This document shows positions 26,677 through 35,826 of a stretch of DNA of 64,000 nt, piece after piece (position 1 is the first letter of the stretch; each line of letters begins with the position of its first letter). The DNA is from Acidobacteriota bacterium (GTDB lineage: Bacteria; Acidobacteriota; Blastocatellia; Pyrinomonadales; Pyrinomonadaceae): contig JADJBB010000004.1 of the NCBI GenBank assembly GCA_016703965.1, positions 505,229 through 569,228 of the forward strand. Reading direction: 5' to 3'. Under the pieces are notes generated by a model. That model saw nothing but the letters and a program-made list of their open reading frames with translations. It did no database searches and was not told the origin of the DNA. The translations under genes and the position numbers were made by a program.

Positions 26677-27990
26677 TTACCTCAAGCCTTTCACAGCCTT
26701 CTTTCCGACTGAGCAGATGACCTCCCAAGTGGTTCGATCAGAATCAAAAACTGAATTCAGCCCCTGTTCCTCCATTGGAGGATCTCCCATTAGCTCGTCT
26801 CCGGATTTCCAAAAGAGCTGGCCATCAATCGGCCGTGATGTGCCGCCGAACGCCCAGAAGTTTGCCCCCGCGATCTGCGGCTTCCCCCCGGGTTGATGAC
26901 CGACATAGGAAAATATCTTTTTATAATATTCGTCTCGAATGACTGTGGTGCTTCTGATCGAAAACGATTGCTCGTCCCGCGGCATTCCAAACTCCTCTAT
27001 GACCAGGGGTTTATCTAGTTTTATGGCCACCGCCAGATTCTCAGCGATGTACTTTTCTGTTTCAGAAACAACCTTCGGAAAATCTTCAACCATTCGCTTA
27101 TCACCAAACCAACCCCAGTTTTTTGGCCAGATGTGAATCGTTAAATAGTCAATATTTTTGTCAGCGTGAATTGATTCGAACAAACTAACGTCTTGAGTTC
27201 CGATCCAGCCCTCGTGGCCGGCTGTGATCAGATGGTTCTTATCGATCGATCTGATCATCGCGGCAGTATCGGAAGCCCATCGTTGATAGTCCTCATTTGC
27301 TGTCGGACGCATCGGCCTCGGCTCGTTTGCGAGTTCCCATGCCATTATTGTTGGGTCGCTGATATAAGGTTTCCCGGTGTGGCGATTCTTGCGGTTAAGA
27401 ACCAGCTTTACTTGCTGCTTATACCCATCCTTACAAGGGTCGCAGGCATAAAATTTACTGACGATGTCGCGCAATTCATCCCATGATGGCTTGGCGGCAA
27501 GCCATTTTTTCGAAACAATACCGTTCCATATCAGATATTGCTGAAAACCACCGCTCCATTCCCAGTTATTGCTGAAGAAAATAACCGCGGTCATTCCACG
27601 CTTTCCCATCTCATAAAGAACAAGATCAAGTCCGTCCAGAATGGATTCATCAAACTTCCCCTTTTCCGGCTGCAGCGGCGGGCCAACACGGGTTACACCG
27701 TTCAGCAAACCTGAGCCTTCGGCGCCGGCAAGCAAGCGAAGGTTGGTTACGCCATTTGCCTTGAGAAAATCGAGCTCACGATTGAGCCGCTCGGCTCCAC
27801 GTTTCTTGTCTTTTTCGAGCCCGAGAAGGCTGCCGTACCAATAGTTCGTCCCGACAAAATAGTACGGGGCGTTCTGACGGTAAAGTTTATGCCCTTTTAC
27901 GGTGACAAACGAACTCGCGTAACCAAATGAGACGGTCATTACCACGACAGTGCTTGAGCAAAGAAGCGTTAGAAAAAGCCTGAGAATCAT
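26677..27990 (-). CDS. Glycoside hydrolase family 5 endo-beta-mannanase
   Basis: 437 aa from an ATG at 27990, chosen because it gives a good signal peptide (ILRLFLTLLCSSTVVVMTVS); the frame is open 11 codons further. The clan A barrel signatures are visible: WELANEPRP with the acid/base Glu, and LVIEEFGMPRDE with the nucleophile Glu. The N-terminus (FVTVKGHKLYRQNAPYYFVGTNYWYG) and the HIWPKNWGWF segment match GH5_7 mannan endo-1,4-beta-mannosidases. It would cut beta-mannans outside the cytoplasm. It is a single gene on the minus strand, convergent with the electron-transfer operon, and probably unrelated to it. The exact substrate is inferred from the subfamily. Confidence 0.85.
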   Translation of the reverse strand: MILRLFLTLLCSSTVVVMTVSFGYASSFVTVKGHKLYRQNAPYYFVGTNYWYGSLLGLEKDKKRGAERLNRELDFLKANGVTNLRLLAGAEGSGLLNGVTRVGPPLQPEKGKFDESILDGLDLVLYEMGKRGMTAVIFFSNNWEWSGGFQQYLIWNGIVSKKWLAAKPSWDELRDIVSKFYACDPCKDGYKQQVKLVLNRKNRHTGKPYISDPTIMAWELANEPRPMRPTANEDYQRWASDTAAMIRSIDKNHLITAGHEGWIGTQDVSLFESIHADKNIDYLTIHIWPKNWGWFGDKRMVEDFPKVVSETEKYIAENLAVAIKLDKPLVIEEFGMPRDEQSFSIRSTTVIRDEYYKKIFSYVGHQPGGKPQIAGANFWAFGGTSRPIDGQLFWKSGDELMGDPPMEEQGLNSVFDSDRTTWEVICSVGKKAVKGLR

Positions 27991-28140
27991 AGCAACAATA
28001 TACCCGATTCTCCTGATTCCCAATACCTTAGCTGATTAGGCGAACTGGGAAATTATGCTAAAGAGCTTGGGTAGAATGCCGATATGAAGCTAGTATCCCG
28101 GTTGCCTTTCTTTATTTGATGATCCGCCGGAGCTTCCAAT

Positions 28141-29346
28141 ATGATCAGTATTCTTTTTGTAGATGATGAACCTAACATTCTCAGCGCCCTTCAACGGATG
28201 TTGCGCGGGCAGCGTTCGGACTGGAAAATGTCGTTCGCCTGTAGTGGCGAGGAAGCTCTGCACATCCTCGCTGAGATCGATGTGGATGTCATCGTTTCGG
28301 ACATGAAAATGCCGGGGATGGGTGGCGCCGAACTCCTTGAAAAAGTTAGCGAGCTTCATCCGCACATTGTCAGGGTCATACTCTCTGGTTATTCGGAAAA
28401 AGAAGGCAGCATGAGCTCCGTAGGTTCAGCTCATCAATATCTCTCGAAGCCATGCGATCCGGAAGTCTTAAAAACAACCATCACAAATGTCTGTGCCCAG
28501 CGTGAATTGCTGACCGACCGGGGCCTTCGGCAGCTTGTCTCGCGGCTACCGTCGATTCCTAGCCTGCCGGGTATCTATGTTGAGCTCGTTGACGAACTAG
28601 GCAAAGCCGATTGCTCTACTAGACGAATTGCCGAGCTCATTCGCAGGGATATCGGCATGACGGTCAAGATCTTACAGATCGTCAACTCAGCCTTCTTTGG
28701 GATTTCCCGGCCGATCTCGGATGCCCGGACTGCCGTCGACTTCCTGGGATTGGAAACGATAGCCAGTCTGACGCTTGGTGTTGGTGTAATATCCCAGTTT
28801 GAGCAACGCGGTCAGGGGGCAATGTTTGCAGACCTTTGGGCCCATAGTATGTCTGTCGGTGTCGCCGCAAGCAACATTGCCGCGATCGAGAAGACTGATA
28901 CGCGAAGCGACGCATTCACGGCGGGTCTCCTGCATGATATTGGCCGCATCATCCTGGCGGTCAACGTGCCGGAGGAATATCGTACCGCGTGCGAGTTGTT
29001 CGCCGCCGAACATATATCGATGGTTGATGCCGAGACACAGGTTTTTGGAGCCACCCACGCAGAGGTCGGCGCTTATCTGCTTGGCCTCTGGGGACTGCCC
29101 AACGAGGTCGTTCGGGCCGTAGCTTTTCACCATGATCCTTTAGCTGTACCGGGCGAAAGATTCACTGCCCTGACCGCAGTCCATGCGGCTAACGGGATCT
29201 TACGGAAGGCGCATTTGGAACAAGATACCTGCGACACAAAGCTACACCTCGATTACCTGTCCCAGATCGGTTTGATCGAGAGGCTTCCGGTTTGGCAGGA
29301 GGTTTTCGGCGCTCAATCTGCAGATCCGGTACTGGCTGTATGGTAA
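28141..29346 (+). CDS. Response regulator with HDOD output domain
   Basis: 401 aa. Residues 1-120 form a receiver domain (FVDDEPN, VIVSDMKMPGMGG with the phospho-acceptor Asp, then LSGYSEKEG and YLSKPC with the conserved Lys). Residues about 135-330 form an HDOD domain (LPSIPSLPGIYVEL, IGMTVKILQIVNSAFFG, SDAFTAGLLHDIGRIILA). HDOD proteins act in signalling and in control of motility and cell-cycle proteins and generally lack cyclic-di-GMP phosphodiesterase activity. The next gene, also a response regulator, begins 6 bp downstream, so they form a pair. The likely kinase partner is the hybrid kinase on the opposite strand at 30509-32065. Confidence 0.92.
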   Translation: MISILFVDDEPNILSALQRMLRGQRSDWKMSFACSGEEALHILAEIDVDVIVSDMKMPGMGGAELLEKVSELHPHIVRVILSGYSEKEGSMSSVGSAHQYLSKPCDPEVLKTTITNVCAQRELLTDRGLRQLVSRLPSIPSLPGIYVELVDELGKADCSTRRIAELIRRDIGMTVKILQIVNSAFFGISRPISDARTAVDFLGLETIASLTLGVGVISQFEQRGQGAMFADLWAHSMSVGVAASNIAAIEKTDTRSDAFTAGLLHDIGRIILAVNVPEEYRTACELFAAEHISMVDAETQVFGATHAEVGAYLLGLWGLPNEVVRAVAFHHDPLAVPGERFTALTAVHAANGILRKAHLEQDTCDTKLHLDYLSQIGLIERLPVWQEVFGAQSADPVLAVW

Positions 29347-29352
29347 GAAAGA

Positions 29353-30528
29353 ATGAACTACACGAATACAAGAATTCTATGCGTCGATGACGAGGCGAAT
29401 GTACTCGATGCTTTCAAACGAACACTCCGAAAGGATTTCGAGGTCTCAGTAGCCGAGGGCGGTGAACAGGCGCTCGCGATGATCCAGAGTGAAAAACCCT
29501 TCGCCGTTATCCTCTCAGACATGAGAATGCCAAGGATGAATGGCATCGAACTGCTCACCCGGGTAAAACTGATCGCGCCAAAAACCGTTCGTATGATGCT
29601 GACTGGCAATTCTGATCAGCAAACGGCGATCGATGCGGTCAATGAAGGGAACATTTTTCGCTTTTTGACCAAACCGTGTCCGCCCGAGCGACTGACCAAA
29701 ACTCTTCTTGCGGGTCTCGAGCAATACCGGCTGATCACTGCAGAAAAACAGCTATTGGAACAAACCCTGAGCAGAAGTTTACAAGTTTTACTGGATATAT
29801 TATCGATCGTAAACCCGACCGCTTTCAACCGTTCCGGCCGGGTAAGAAAGCTCGCTAAAGATCTGGCCGAACGTCTAAAAGTGGAGAAAGTTTGGGAGGT
29901 TGAGTTCGCTGCAATGCTTTCGCAGATCGGTTGTGTCAGTGTTCCCGAGGATATTTTGCAGAAAATAGCCTCTAATATTCCGCTGTCGAACAAAGAAACC
30001 GGGCTCTTTAACCAACATCCACAGATCGGCCACGATCTCGTGATCAGGATCCCTAGGATGGAGAATGTCGCAACAATAATTCTGGGGCAAAATCGCCGTT
30101 ATTCGGAGAACGGTTTCGGCTCACCCCAAAACGATGCTCCGACTATTGGATCACGCATCCTCAAGACCGTTATCGATTATGATCGGTTGATCCAGAACGG
30201 TATCAGCCCACATAGCGCCGTGCGTGAATTATCAGAAAGGACTGGTTGGTACGACGCCGAAGTGCTTGTTGCACTACAGAGATCAGTCGATACCACAACA
30301 GATGATTTTGAGAGTCTGGAATTAAGGGTAGCGGATCTTGAGCCGGGGATGTATCTCGGCGGTCCCTTGGTGACACTTCGCGGCTCTACGCTACTGCCGG
30401 CCGGACAGGAGATCACGACATCCCTAATTCTTAGGCTCGCAAACCTGGTTGAGACTGGGATGGTAGCAGACCGGATTCAGGTCAACGCACCTATTCAGCG
30501 AGCAGTTTCTATGCCGCAGGGAGCCTAG
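29353..30528 (+). CDS. Response regulator with degenerate HD-GYP output domain
   Basis: 391 aa. The receiver domain is complete (LCVDDEANV, VILSDMRMPRMNG, MLTGNSDQQTA, FLTKPC). The output half follows the HD-GYP pattern (NRSGRVRKLAKDLAERL, EFAAMLSQIGCVSVPEDILQ, NQHPQIGHDLV) but almost every metal-binding residue is changed: HSxRV reads RSGRV, HDIGK reads SQIGC, HHE reads GQN and GYP reads GFG. It therefore probably has no cyclic-di-GMP phosphodiesterase activity and may act as a binding or adaptor domain. A C-terminal segment (LRVADLEPGMYLGGPLVTLRG) is shared with other RpfG-like regulators. Its last 20 bp overlap the end of the convergent kinase gene. Confidence 0.88.
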   Translation: MNYTNTRILCVDDEANVLDAFKRTLRKDFEVSVAEGGEQALAMIQSEKPFAVILSDMRMPRMNGIELLTRVKLIAPKTVRMMLTGNSDQQTAIDAVNEGNIFRFLTKPCPPERLTKTLLAGLEQYRLITAEKQLLEQTLSRSLQVLLDILSIVNPTAFNRSGRVRKLAKDLAERLKVEKVWEVEFAAMLSQIGCVSVPEDILQKIASNIPLSNKETGLFNQHPQIGHDLVIRIPRMENVATIILGQNRRYSENGFGSPQNDAPTIGSRILKTVIDYDRLIQNGISPHSAVRELSERTGWYDAEVLVALQRSVDTTTDDFESLELRVADLEPGMYLGGPLVTLRGSTLLPAGQEITTSLILRLANLVETGMVADRIQVNAPIQRAVSMPQGA

Positions 30529-32065
30529 CTCTAAGTACGTCTTTCACTATTTTCGCAAGACTTGCCAGCGAAAAAGGCTTGGCAAGGAAAACCGCATACG
30601 CGTTTTCCTTCGATCCTTCTCTGTAGGTTCCGGGATCACCCGACATAAGAATTACGGAGGCGCTAGAATGGTATTTTTTTATCCGCTCGGCAGCCTCGGC
30701 CCCATTCATTACTGGCATACAATAATCCGCGATTATCAGATCGATCGGGTCCGGAAACGTTCGGGCAATATCGATCGCATCCATACCATTTGCAGCCTCG
30801 AGGACACGAAAGCCTTCTCGTCTTAGACCTTCGGCTGCCACCTTCCGAACAGATATCTCATCGTCCAAAAGGAGAATGGTATCGATATGACTGCCATTCT
30901 TCCCATGGTTTGCCGGTTTTGCCCTAACTTTTGGCTGATCGATACGTGGAAACTGAATCTTAAATGTCGTTCCACCATCTTGAATACTCGTTACCCAAAT
31001 AAAACCGCCCGATTGTTTAACTATTCCGTAGACGGTCGCAAGACTTAGGCCAGCCGATCTATTCGAGCCTTTGGTTGAAAAAAACGGCTCAAAAATGTTA
31101 TCTATCAGGCGCGGGTCAATACCCTTTCCCGTGTCAATTACTTCGATCTGTACATACTCAGCGTTGGCCTGGGTTTTATGTATTAGTCGCCCGCCCTTGT
31201 CTATATTTGTTGTTTTTATCGTTACCCGTCCCCCTTCGGGCATTGCATCTCTGGCATTGATCACAAGATACATCAAAGCCTGAGCGATCTGTCCGGCGTC
31301 CACAAAACTAACTCCCAATTCCCGATCGAGATCAAGAATTAGCTCGATCTCCTCGCCTAATAGGGCACAAAAGTCACGAGATGAAGCCTCGAGCAAGTCA
31401 TTGAGCACTATTGGAGACGGGTTCATCGCCTGACGCCGACCAAATGCGAGAAGTTGAAGAACGATCGCTGCGGCATCGTTTGCGACTGCCCTGATCTCAT
31501 TTACTCGATTCACGAGCGGATCGTCCTCACTGAGCTGAAGGTTGATCATGTCAGTCTGCAGCAAGATAACCGCAAGAAAATTGTTAAAATCGTGGGCTAT
31601 GCCGCCCGCAAGCCTTTCGAGGGCTTCGGTCCGCTGCATTTTCCAACGCTGCTTCTCGGAAGCCAGAAGTGATTTTTCGGCCCTTTTCCGGGCGGAAATG
31701 TCATTTATTAGGAGCAGCCATCGACCATCGGATAGATGCCTTCCGTGGATCTCGCCCCACGCATATGAGCCATCGCCACATGCAAATTCACATAGTTCAC
31801 GTCTATCTTTCTTTTCACCCGAATGATTATTTTCGGTTAGCCACACGATTCGTTCGGCAGATCGGATCCAGTCGCCAAATCGTGCTCCTACAAGCCGAAC
31901 CTCACCGGTTATCAGGAAATCCCGGGCTGAATCATTCGCGGCAGTTATCCTCTGATCCCTATCGATCACGAGGGCAGGAAGAGGCGAAACATCGAGGAAT
32001 GTCAGTAAATCGCTCCGCCCAGATAGATCTAGCAGTGTCGAGTTGTGGTCAAACGGCTGTTGCAT
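30509..32065 (-). CDS. Hybrid sensor histidine kinase (PAS-HisKA-HATPase-REC)
   Basis: 518 aa, no membrane span, so cytoplasmic. A PAS domain (residues about 20-125: FLDVSPLPALVIDRDQRITAAN) leads to the dimerisation box ERLAGGIAHDFNNFLAVI with phospho-His 158. The ATPase boxes NARDAMPEGG and DTGKGIDPRL then follow, and a C-terminal receiver ends the protein (LLLDDEISVRK, LIIADYCMPVMNGAEA, FLAKPFSLASL). The HDFNN form is typical of the NtrB-like and hybrid kinases that pair with NtrC-like or stand-alone regulators. It lies 41 bp downstream of flhB on the same strand, which may tie it to flagellar expression, and it converges on two response regulators. Partner assignment is inferred from position only. 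Confidence 0.92.
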   Translation of the reverse strand: MQQPFDHNSTLLDLSGRSDLLTFLDVSPLPALVIDRDQRITAANDSARDFLITGEVRLVGARFGDWIRSAERIVWLTENNHSGEKKDRRELCEFACGDGSYAWGEIHGRHLSDGRWLLLINDISARKRAEKSLLASEKQRWKMQRTEALERLAGGIAHDFNNFLAVILLQTDMINLQLSEDDPLVNRVNEIRAVANDAAAIVLQLLAFGRRQAMNPSPIVLNDLLEASSRDFCALLGEEIELILDLDRELGVSFVDAGQIAQALMYLVINARDAMPEGGRVTIKTTNIDKGGRLIHKTQANAEYVQIEVIDTGKGIDPRLIDNIFEPFFSTKGSNRSAGLSLATVYGIVKQSGGFIWVTSIQDGGTTFKIQFPRIDQPKVRAKPANHGKNGSHIDTILLLDDEISVRKVAAEGLRREGFRVLEAANGMDAIDIARTFPDPIDLIIADYCMPVMNGAEAAERIKKYHSSASVILMSGDPGTYREGSKENAYAVFLAKPFSLASLAKIVKDVLRARLPAA

Positions 32066-32106
32066 TCGTCAGGATAAACTTTTGAGTCTGTAACAAAGGC
32101 ATTAGT

Positions 32107-33159
32107 TTAACTCTCTTTCTGACGAAACACATAGGCGAGGATCTCTGCAACCGCTGCAAAAAACTCAACAGGTATCATTTGCTTGGGTTCTACGACTTTG
32201 TAGAGCGCGCGGGCAAGCGGCGGATTTTCTATCAATGGGATGTCGTTATCGCGAGCGATCTCACGGATCTTAGCAGCGATCGTATCGGCTCCTTTTGCAA
32301 CGACGATCGGAGCTGCGTCCTTGTCACGATCGTACCGCAAGGCAACAGCGAAGTGAGTGGGATTTGTTATCACGACAGAGGCTGTCGGAACGTCAGCGAT
32401 CGATCGACGTTGGGCCAGTGCTCGGGCAGCCCTTCTTCGCTGCCCTTTCAGCATTGGATCGCCTTCCTGCTGCTTAAATTCGTCGCGAATATCCTGCTTG
32501 CTCATTCGTAGAGACTTCTCATGTTTGTACCATGCATAGCCATAATCAGCAGCGGCCAAGACAATTAAAACTATCCCGCATCTGAGTGCCAGGCTATATA
32601 ACGTTTCGCTCAGCCGCACTGCCACCGTTCCCAGCGGTGCGTTGACAAACGTGGGGGCAGCCTCGATTACCGGAGCCAGTACGCCGTAGGCGACAACCGC
32701 AATAAAAATCAATTTAACGAGCGATTTGCAAAGATTTACCAGGGAATCGAGGCCGAAAATGCGTTTTATGTTCTTGGCAGGACTAAATTTTTCGGCTTTC
32801 GGCATTAATGCTTCGCTGGCAAACGAAAGGCCGCCCTGCGCAAAGTTACCTGCAACGACACCAACAAATCCGATCATTATCACCGGAAGGGCAAATAAGA
32901 TCAGCATCTTGCCTGCCTCAAGAAGCAAAATGTGCAGTTCGGCGTCAGTCAACGGCTTTAGGTGCGAGATGCTAAAAGCCGCACTTTTTAGGCTATACCC
33001 GACGCGGTTAAACATATCCTCGGCGAGGAATTTGAGCATGATCAATGCCCCAAGGAATGACAGTGCGGCAGGCAGTTCCGCTCCACGCGCGATCTGGCCC
33101 TTTTTTCGGGCATCCTCGCGCCGTTTGGGCGTGGCCTTCTCTGTGCGCTCCATTGCCAT
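32107..33159 (-). CDS. flhB: Flagellar export gate protein FlhB
   Basis: 350 aa. Four hydrophobic segments lie in residues about 30-215 and a cytoplasmic domain follows. The self-cleavage motif NPTH is present (VVITNPTHFAVALRYDRD), and the C-terminal domain continues with the usual KGADTIAAKIREIARDN and IPLIENPPLARALYK. FlhB switches the export apparatus from rod/hook to filament substrates. The N-terminal EKATPKRREDARKKGQIARG is typical. It begins 1 bp after fliR and is the last gene of the fliL-fliN-fliO-fliP-fliQ-fliR-flhB run. Length is normal for the family. Confidence 0.97.
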   Translation of the reverse strand: MAMERTEKATPKRREDARKKGQIARGAELPAALSFLGALIMLKFLAEDMFNRVGYSLKSAAFSISHLKPLTDAELHILLLEAGKMLILFALPVIMIGFVGVVAGNFAQGGLSFASEALMPKAEKFSPAKNIKRIFGLDSLVNLCKSLVKLIFIAVVAYGVLAPVIEAAPTFVNAPLGTVAVRLSETLYSLALRCGIVLIVLAAADYGYAWYKHEKSLRMSKQDIRDEFKQQEGDPMLKGQRRRAARALAQRRSIADVPTASVVITNPTHFAVALRYDRDKDAAPIVVAKGADTIAAKIREIARDNDIPLIENPPLARALYKVVEPKQMIPVEFFAAVAEILAYVFRQKES

Positions 33160-33160
33160 G

Positions 33161-33937
33161 TCACATCGCTCCCATGGCGTTTACGAGGCCGTGATATATG
33201 CTCCCCAGAACATCCCTCACCGCAGCGGGAATGAAATATAGGGACGCCCCGATCAAAGATAATCCGACTGCGATCTTGATAGGAAAACCCAGGATGAAAA
33301 CCTGAAATTGCGGAGCTGTCCGGCCAAATAGTTCCAGAGCAAACTCGACGGCAAGCAGAACTATGATCGCCGGTGCCGCAAGCGTAACGCCCACGACAAG
33401 AGCATTTGCTGATAGCTTCAGGATCAAATCAAGCAATGCCGGCGTAAAATTAAATGTCCCCGGAGCGGTTATCGAAAAGCTTTTTACCGTCGCCGCAAGG
33501 AACCAATGATGTCCGTCAGCAGCTAATAAGATCATCAGGCCAAGCATTTGCCCGATAATGCCAAATGCTGTCGTTTGTGCCTGCGTTGATGGGTCAATCG
33601 TTCCCGCGAGCGAAAAACCCATCTGTGAACTGATCAGGAATGTAGCCATTTCCAAGCCGCTGAACACGATCCGTCCGACAAACCCAAAAACCATGCCGAT
33701 AACGATCTCGCCGATGATGACGATGGTCAGTGGGCCCAGATCCGAGGGTGGTGTCTCGATCCTCGTCATGATCACCGGAGTTAGCGCAAACGCCAAAACA
33801 AACGCAAGAACGATACGGATCTTCGGGCTTACTACACGATTAGCCCAAAAAGGAGCAAACGTTACCAGGCCGCCGACCCTTGCCAGCACGACGATAAATA
33901 CAAGAATGGGCCTGAGCGGTACTTCGAATGTTTCCAC
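33161..33937 (-). CDS. fliR: Flagellar export protein FliR
   Basis: 258 aa with about six transmembrane segments, beginning ILVFIVVLARVGGLVTFAPFWANRVVSPKIRI, the classical FliR N-terminus, and the GFVGRIVFSGLEMATFLISSQMGFS and QFQVFILGFPIKIAVGL signatures. It forms the export gate with FliP and FliQ in the basal body membrane. Gaps to neighbours are 7 bp (fliQ) and 1 bp (flhB), so it is co-transcribed. Nothing unusual is seen. Confidence 0.96.
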   Translation of the reverse strand: METFEVPLRPILVFIVVLARVGGLVTFAPFWANRVVSPKIRIVLAFVLAFALTPVIMTRIETPPSDLGPLTIVIIGEIVIGMVFGFVGRIVFSGLEMATFLISSQMGFSLAGTIDPSTQAQTTAFGIIGQMLGLMILLAADGHHWFLAATVKSFSITAPGTFNFTPALLDLILKLSANALVVGVTLAAPAIIVLLAVEFALELFGRTAPQFQVFILGFPIKIAVGLSLIGASLYFIPAAVRDVLGSIYHGLVNAMGAM

Positions 33938-33944
33938 GTTGCGG

Positions 33945-34214
33945 CTACTTAATAAAAGGAGTGAAATCGGAGAGTATCGACGAAGTAAACGTGATCAAAA
34001 CGCGCAGTATCCAGGGAAATGTGACCAGGAAAACGGTAAAAATTGCGATCACCCGCGGAGCAAAAGAAAATGTCTGATCCTGGATCGAAGTCAAAGTCTG
34101 GATCAGACTCACTACGACGCCAACCAATATTGCAACGGCAAGCATCGGGCCCACGATCCACATCAGTGTCGTGAGCGCATTCTGCATCATCGATGTGACT
34201 AGAGCATCATTCAT
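33945..34214 (-). CDS. fliQ: Flagellar export protein FliQ
   Basis: 89 aa from the ATG at 34214 (normal family length; the open frame continues upstream into fliP without a better start). Two transmembrane helices (LMWIVGPMLAVAILVGVVVSL and VIAIFTVFLVTFPWILRVLITF) flank the conserved TLTSIQDQTFSFAPR segment. It is part of the FliPQR export gate. It starts 2 bp after the fliP stop. Confidence 0.96.
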   Translation of the reverse strand: MNDALVTSMMQNALTTLMWIVGPMLAVAILVGVVVSLIQTLTSIQDQTFSFAPRVIAIFTVFLVTFPWILRVLITFTSSILSDFTPFIK

Positions 34215-34216
34215 GG

Positions 34217-34978
34217 TTACATAACACTTTTCACGAGAGACGTTACGATCAGATACCAACCGTCAACCATGACGAAAAGCAATATCTTCAATGGCATTGA
34301 AACGATCACTGGCGGCAGCTGCATCATTCCCATCGACAGCAAAACGCTGGAAACAGCGAGGTCAATGATCAAGAACGGCAGAAACAAGACGAAACCGATC
34401 TGAAATGCCGTTTTGAGTTCCGAGATCATGTATGCCGGGATCAGAGCCGTTGTGGGTACTTCGTCAACTGAATTTGGCCTGGCGCTTTTCGATAGCCGGA
34501 TAAATAGAGCAAGATCTTTTTCCCGCGCGTGCTTTATCATGTAGGCACGCAGCGGAACTAGGCCTTTTTCAAGTGCGTCGCCTTGCGACATCGTTCCCTC
34601 GGACATTGGCTTGTATGCCCCTTCGTAGATCTGTTTGATCGTCGGGCTCATTACGAAAAGGGTAATGAATAAAGCAAGACCGATGAGTATTTGATTATTC
34701 GGAGCCTCCTGCGTGCCCAGCGCCTGACGCAAAAAGTGAAACACCACTATCAAGCGCGTAAAACACGTCATCGATATCAAGATCGCAGGGATGAAGCTGA
34801 GCAGGGTCAGCATTACAACGATCTGCAGAGGTGTCGAGCTGTTTGCGGTCTTGGCGAGGTCGATAGTTTGTTCAGGCGCTCCCGAGGTTTGCGGTGCAGG
34901 ACCTTGAGCTTCGACCGTGAGCGAAGCAAGGCCGATGAACGCTAATAGGAATAACGGCAAGATCAAAACTCTGATCAC
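34217..34978 (-). CDS. fliP: Flagellar export protein FliP
   Basis: 253 aa. The GTG start at 34978 is chosen because GGAGG lies 6 nt before it, GTGA overlaps the fliO stop, and it places the signal peptide (VLILPLFLLAFIGLASLTVEA) at the N-terminus; an ATG eight codons upstream is possible. Hallmarks are visible: SFIPAILISMTCFTRLIVVFHFLRQALGTQEAPNNQ and IPAYMISELKTAFQIGFVLFLPFLIIDL, then MGMMQLPPVIVSMPLKILLFVMVDGW. FliP has a cleaved signal and forms the core of the export gate with FliQ and FliR. Confidence 0.96.
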   Translation of the reverse strand: MIRVLILPLFLLAFIGLASLTVEAQGPAPQTSGAPEQTIDLAKTANSSTPLQIVVMLTLLSFIPAILISMTCFTRLIVVFHFLRQALGTQEAPNNQILIGLALFITLFVMSPTIKQIYEGAYKPMSEGTMSQGDALEKGLVPLRAYMIKHAREKDLALFIRLSKSARPNSVDEVPTTALIPAYMISELKTAFQIGFVLFLPFLIIDLAVSSVLLSMGMMQLPPVIVSMPLKILLFVMVDGWYLIVTSLVKSVM

Positions 34979-35553
34979 GCAGCACCTCCGCGGGTTTGCC
35001 ACATCCCCAACTTGCTTTTCGCAAGCTCGAACTCGTCATCAAACGCCGGGCCTTCATCCGCAAGCATGTCTGCCACCGATCGTAGATTCCTGGCAAAAAC
35101 ATCTTCAGGCAAAGGCAGTTCCTCGGCAAGCAGCGTGAAACTCTGCGGCGTTGCTCCTACGAGCAATACGCGCTCGCCAAACCGGATCGTCGAGATCGTC
35201 CGCCCGTTCCCCATCGAGAGCGTCGAGAGAACGGTTAGGCTTAGTGCCTCTCCATCTTTTCCTTTTTTGCCGCCAACACCCAGCTTTTTGAGCGTCCAGG
35301 TGCCGAAAAATAGAAGACTGATGACTAGCAAAAGAGCTCCGACCGATTTAATGATCAGGCCGCTCGAACTGGGTTCCTGCGGAGCCGGGTCGTCGTCACT
35401 CTGCATGAACAGAAGACGGTCTTCCTCGGTCATAACCTGCGGAACCGTTTCGTTGGCGGGTGTTTGCTTAGGAGCTTGTGGAAATACCGACGGGGCAAGG
35501 GAAACTATAGCCAGCAGGATGGCCAATGAATGTAAAAACCGCTTCCTATTCAT
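34975..35553 (-). CDS. fliO: Flagellar assembly protein FliO
   Basis: 192 aa. A signal peptide (LHSLAILLAIVSLAPSVFP) precedes an acidic segment, one transmembrane helix (SVGALLLVISLLFFGTWTLKKLGV) and the short cytoplasmic FliO domain (LTVLSTLSMGNGRTISTIRFGERVLLVGATPQSFTLLAE). FliO helps assemble the FliP ring. Its start overlaps the fliN stop (TAATG) and its end overlaps fliP, so translation is probably coupled. The position between fliN and fliP supports the assignment of a poorly conserved protein. Confidence 0.9.
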   Translation of the reverse strand: MNRKRFLHSLAILLAIVSLAPSVFPQAPKQTPANETVPQVMTEEDRLLFMQSDDDPAPQEPSSSGLIIKSVGALLLVISLLFFGTWTLKKLGVGGKKGKDGEALSLTVLSTLSMGNGRTISTIRFGERVLLVGATPQSFTLLAEELPLPEDVFARNLRSVADMLADEGPAFDDEFELAKSKLGMWQTRGGAA

Positions 35554-35819
35554 TAGTTTATATCCGTTAAGATCTCGCTGATGCGAACGCCCGCTCTATC
35601 TTCGATAACGACGATCTCACCCCGCATTAGTGGTTTGTTATCCGCACGAATATCTACACCCTCGCCCGTCGAACGACCCAGTTTTACAATGCTCGAGGGT
35701 TGAAGATCTAATATCTCGCGAACTGACATCCTTACCCGCCCCAATTCCAGAGATAGTTCCAGCGGCAGATCAAGAAAATCGGCCCATGACGCAAGGATCT
35801 TTTCGTTTTCTGGTTGCAT
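35553..35819 (-). CDS. fliN: Flagellar motor switch protein FliN (short form)
   Basis: 88 aa, essentially a single SpoA domain: LELSLELGRVRMSVREILDLQPSSIVKLGRSTGEGVDIRADNKPLMRGEIVVIEDRAGVRISEI. The motif is typical of the C-ring component FliN, which usually has an extra N-terminal stretch and is 110-140 aa long. It lies where fliM-fliN normally sit, but no fliM is between it and fliL. The start is the only good ATG and is 7 bp from the fliL stop. Confidence 0.93.
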   Translation of the reverse strand: MQPENEKILASWADFLDLPLELSLELGRVRMSVREILDLQPSSIVKLGRSTGEGVDIRADNKPLMRGEIVVIEDRAGVRISEILTDIN

Positions 35820-35826
35820 CAGTCTC

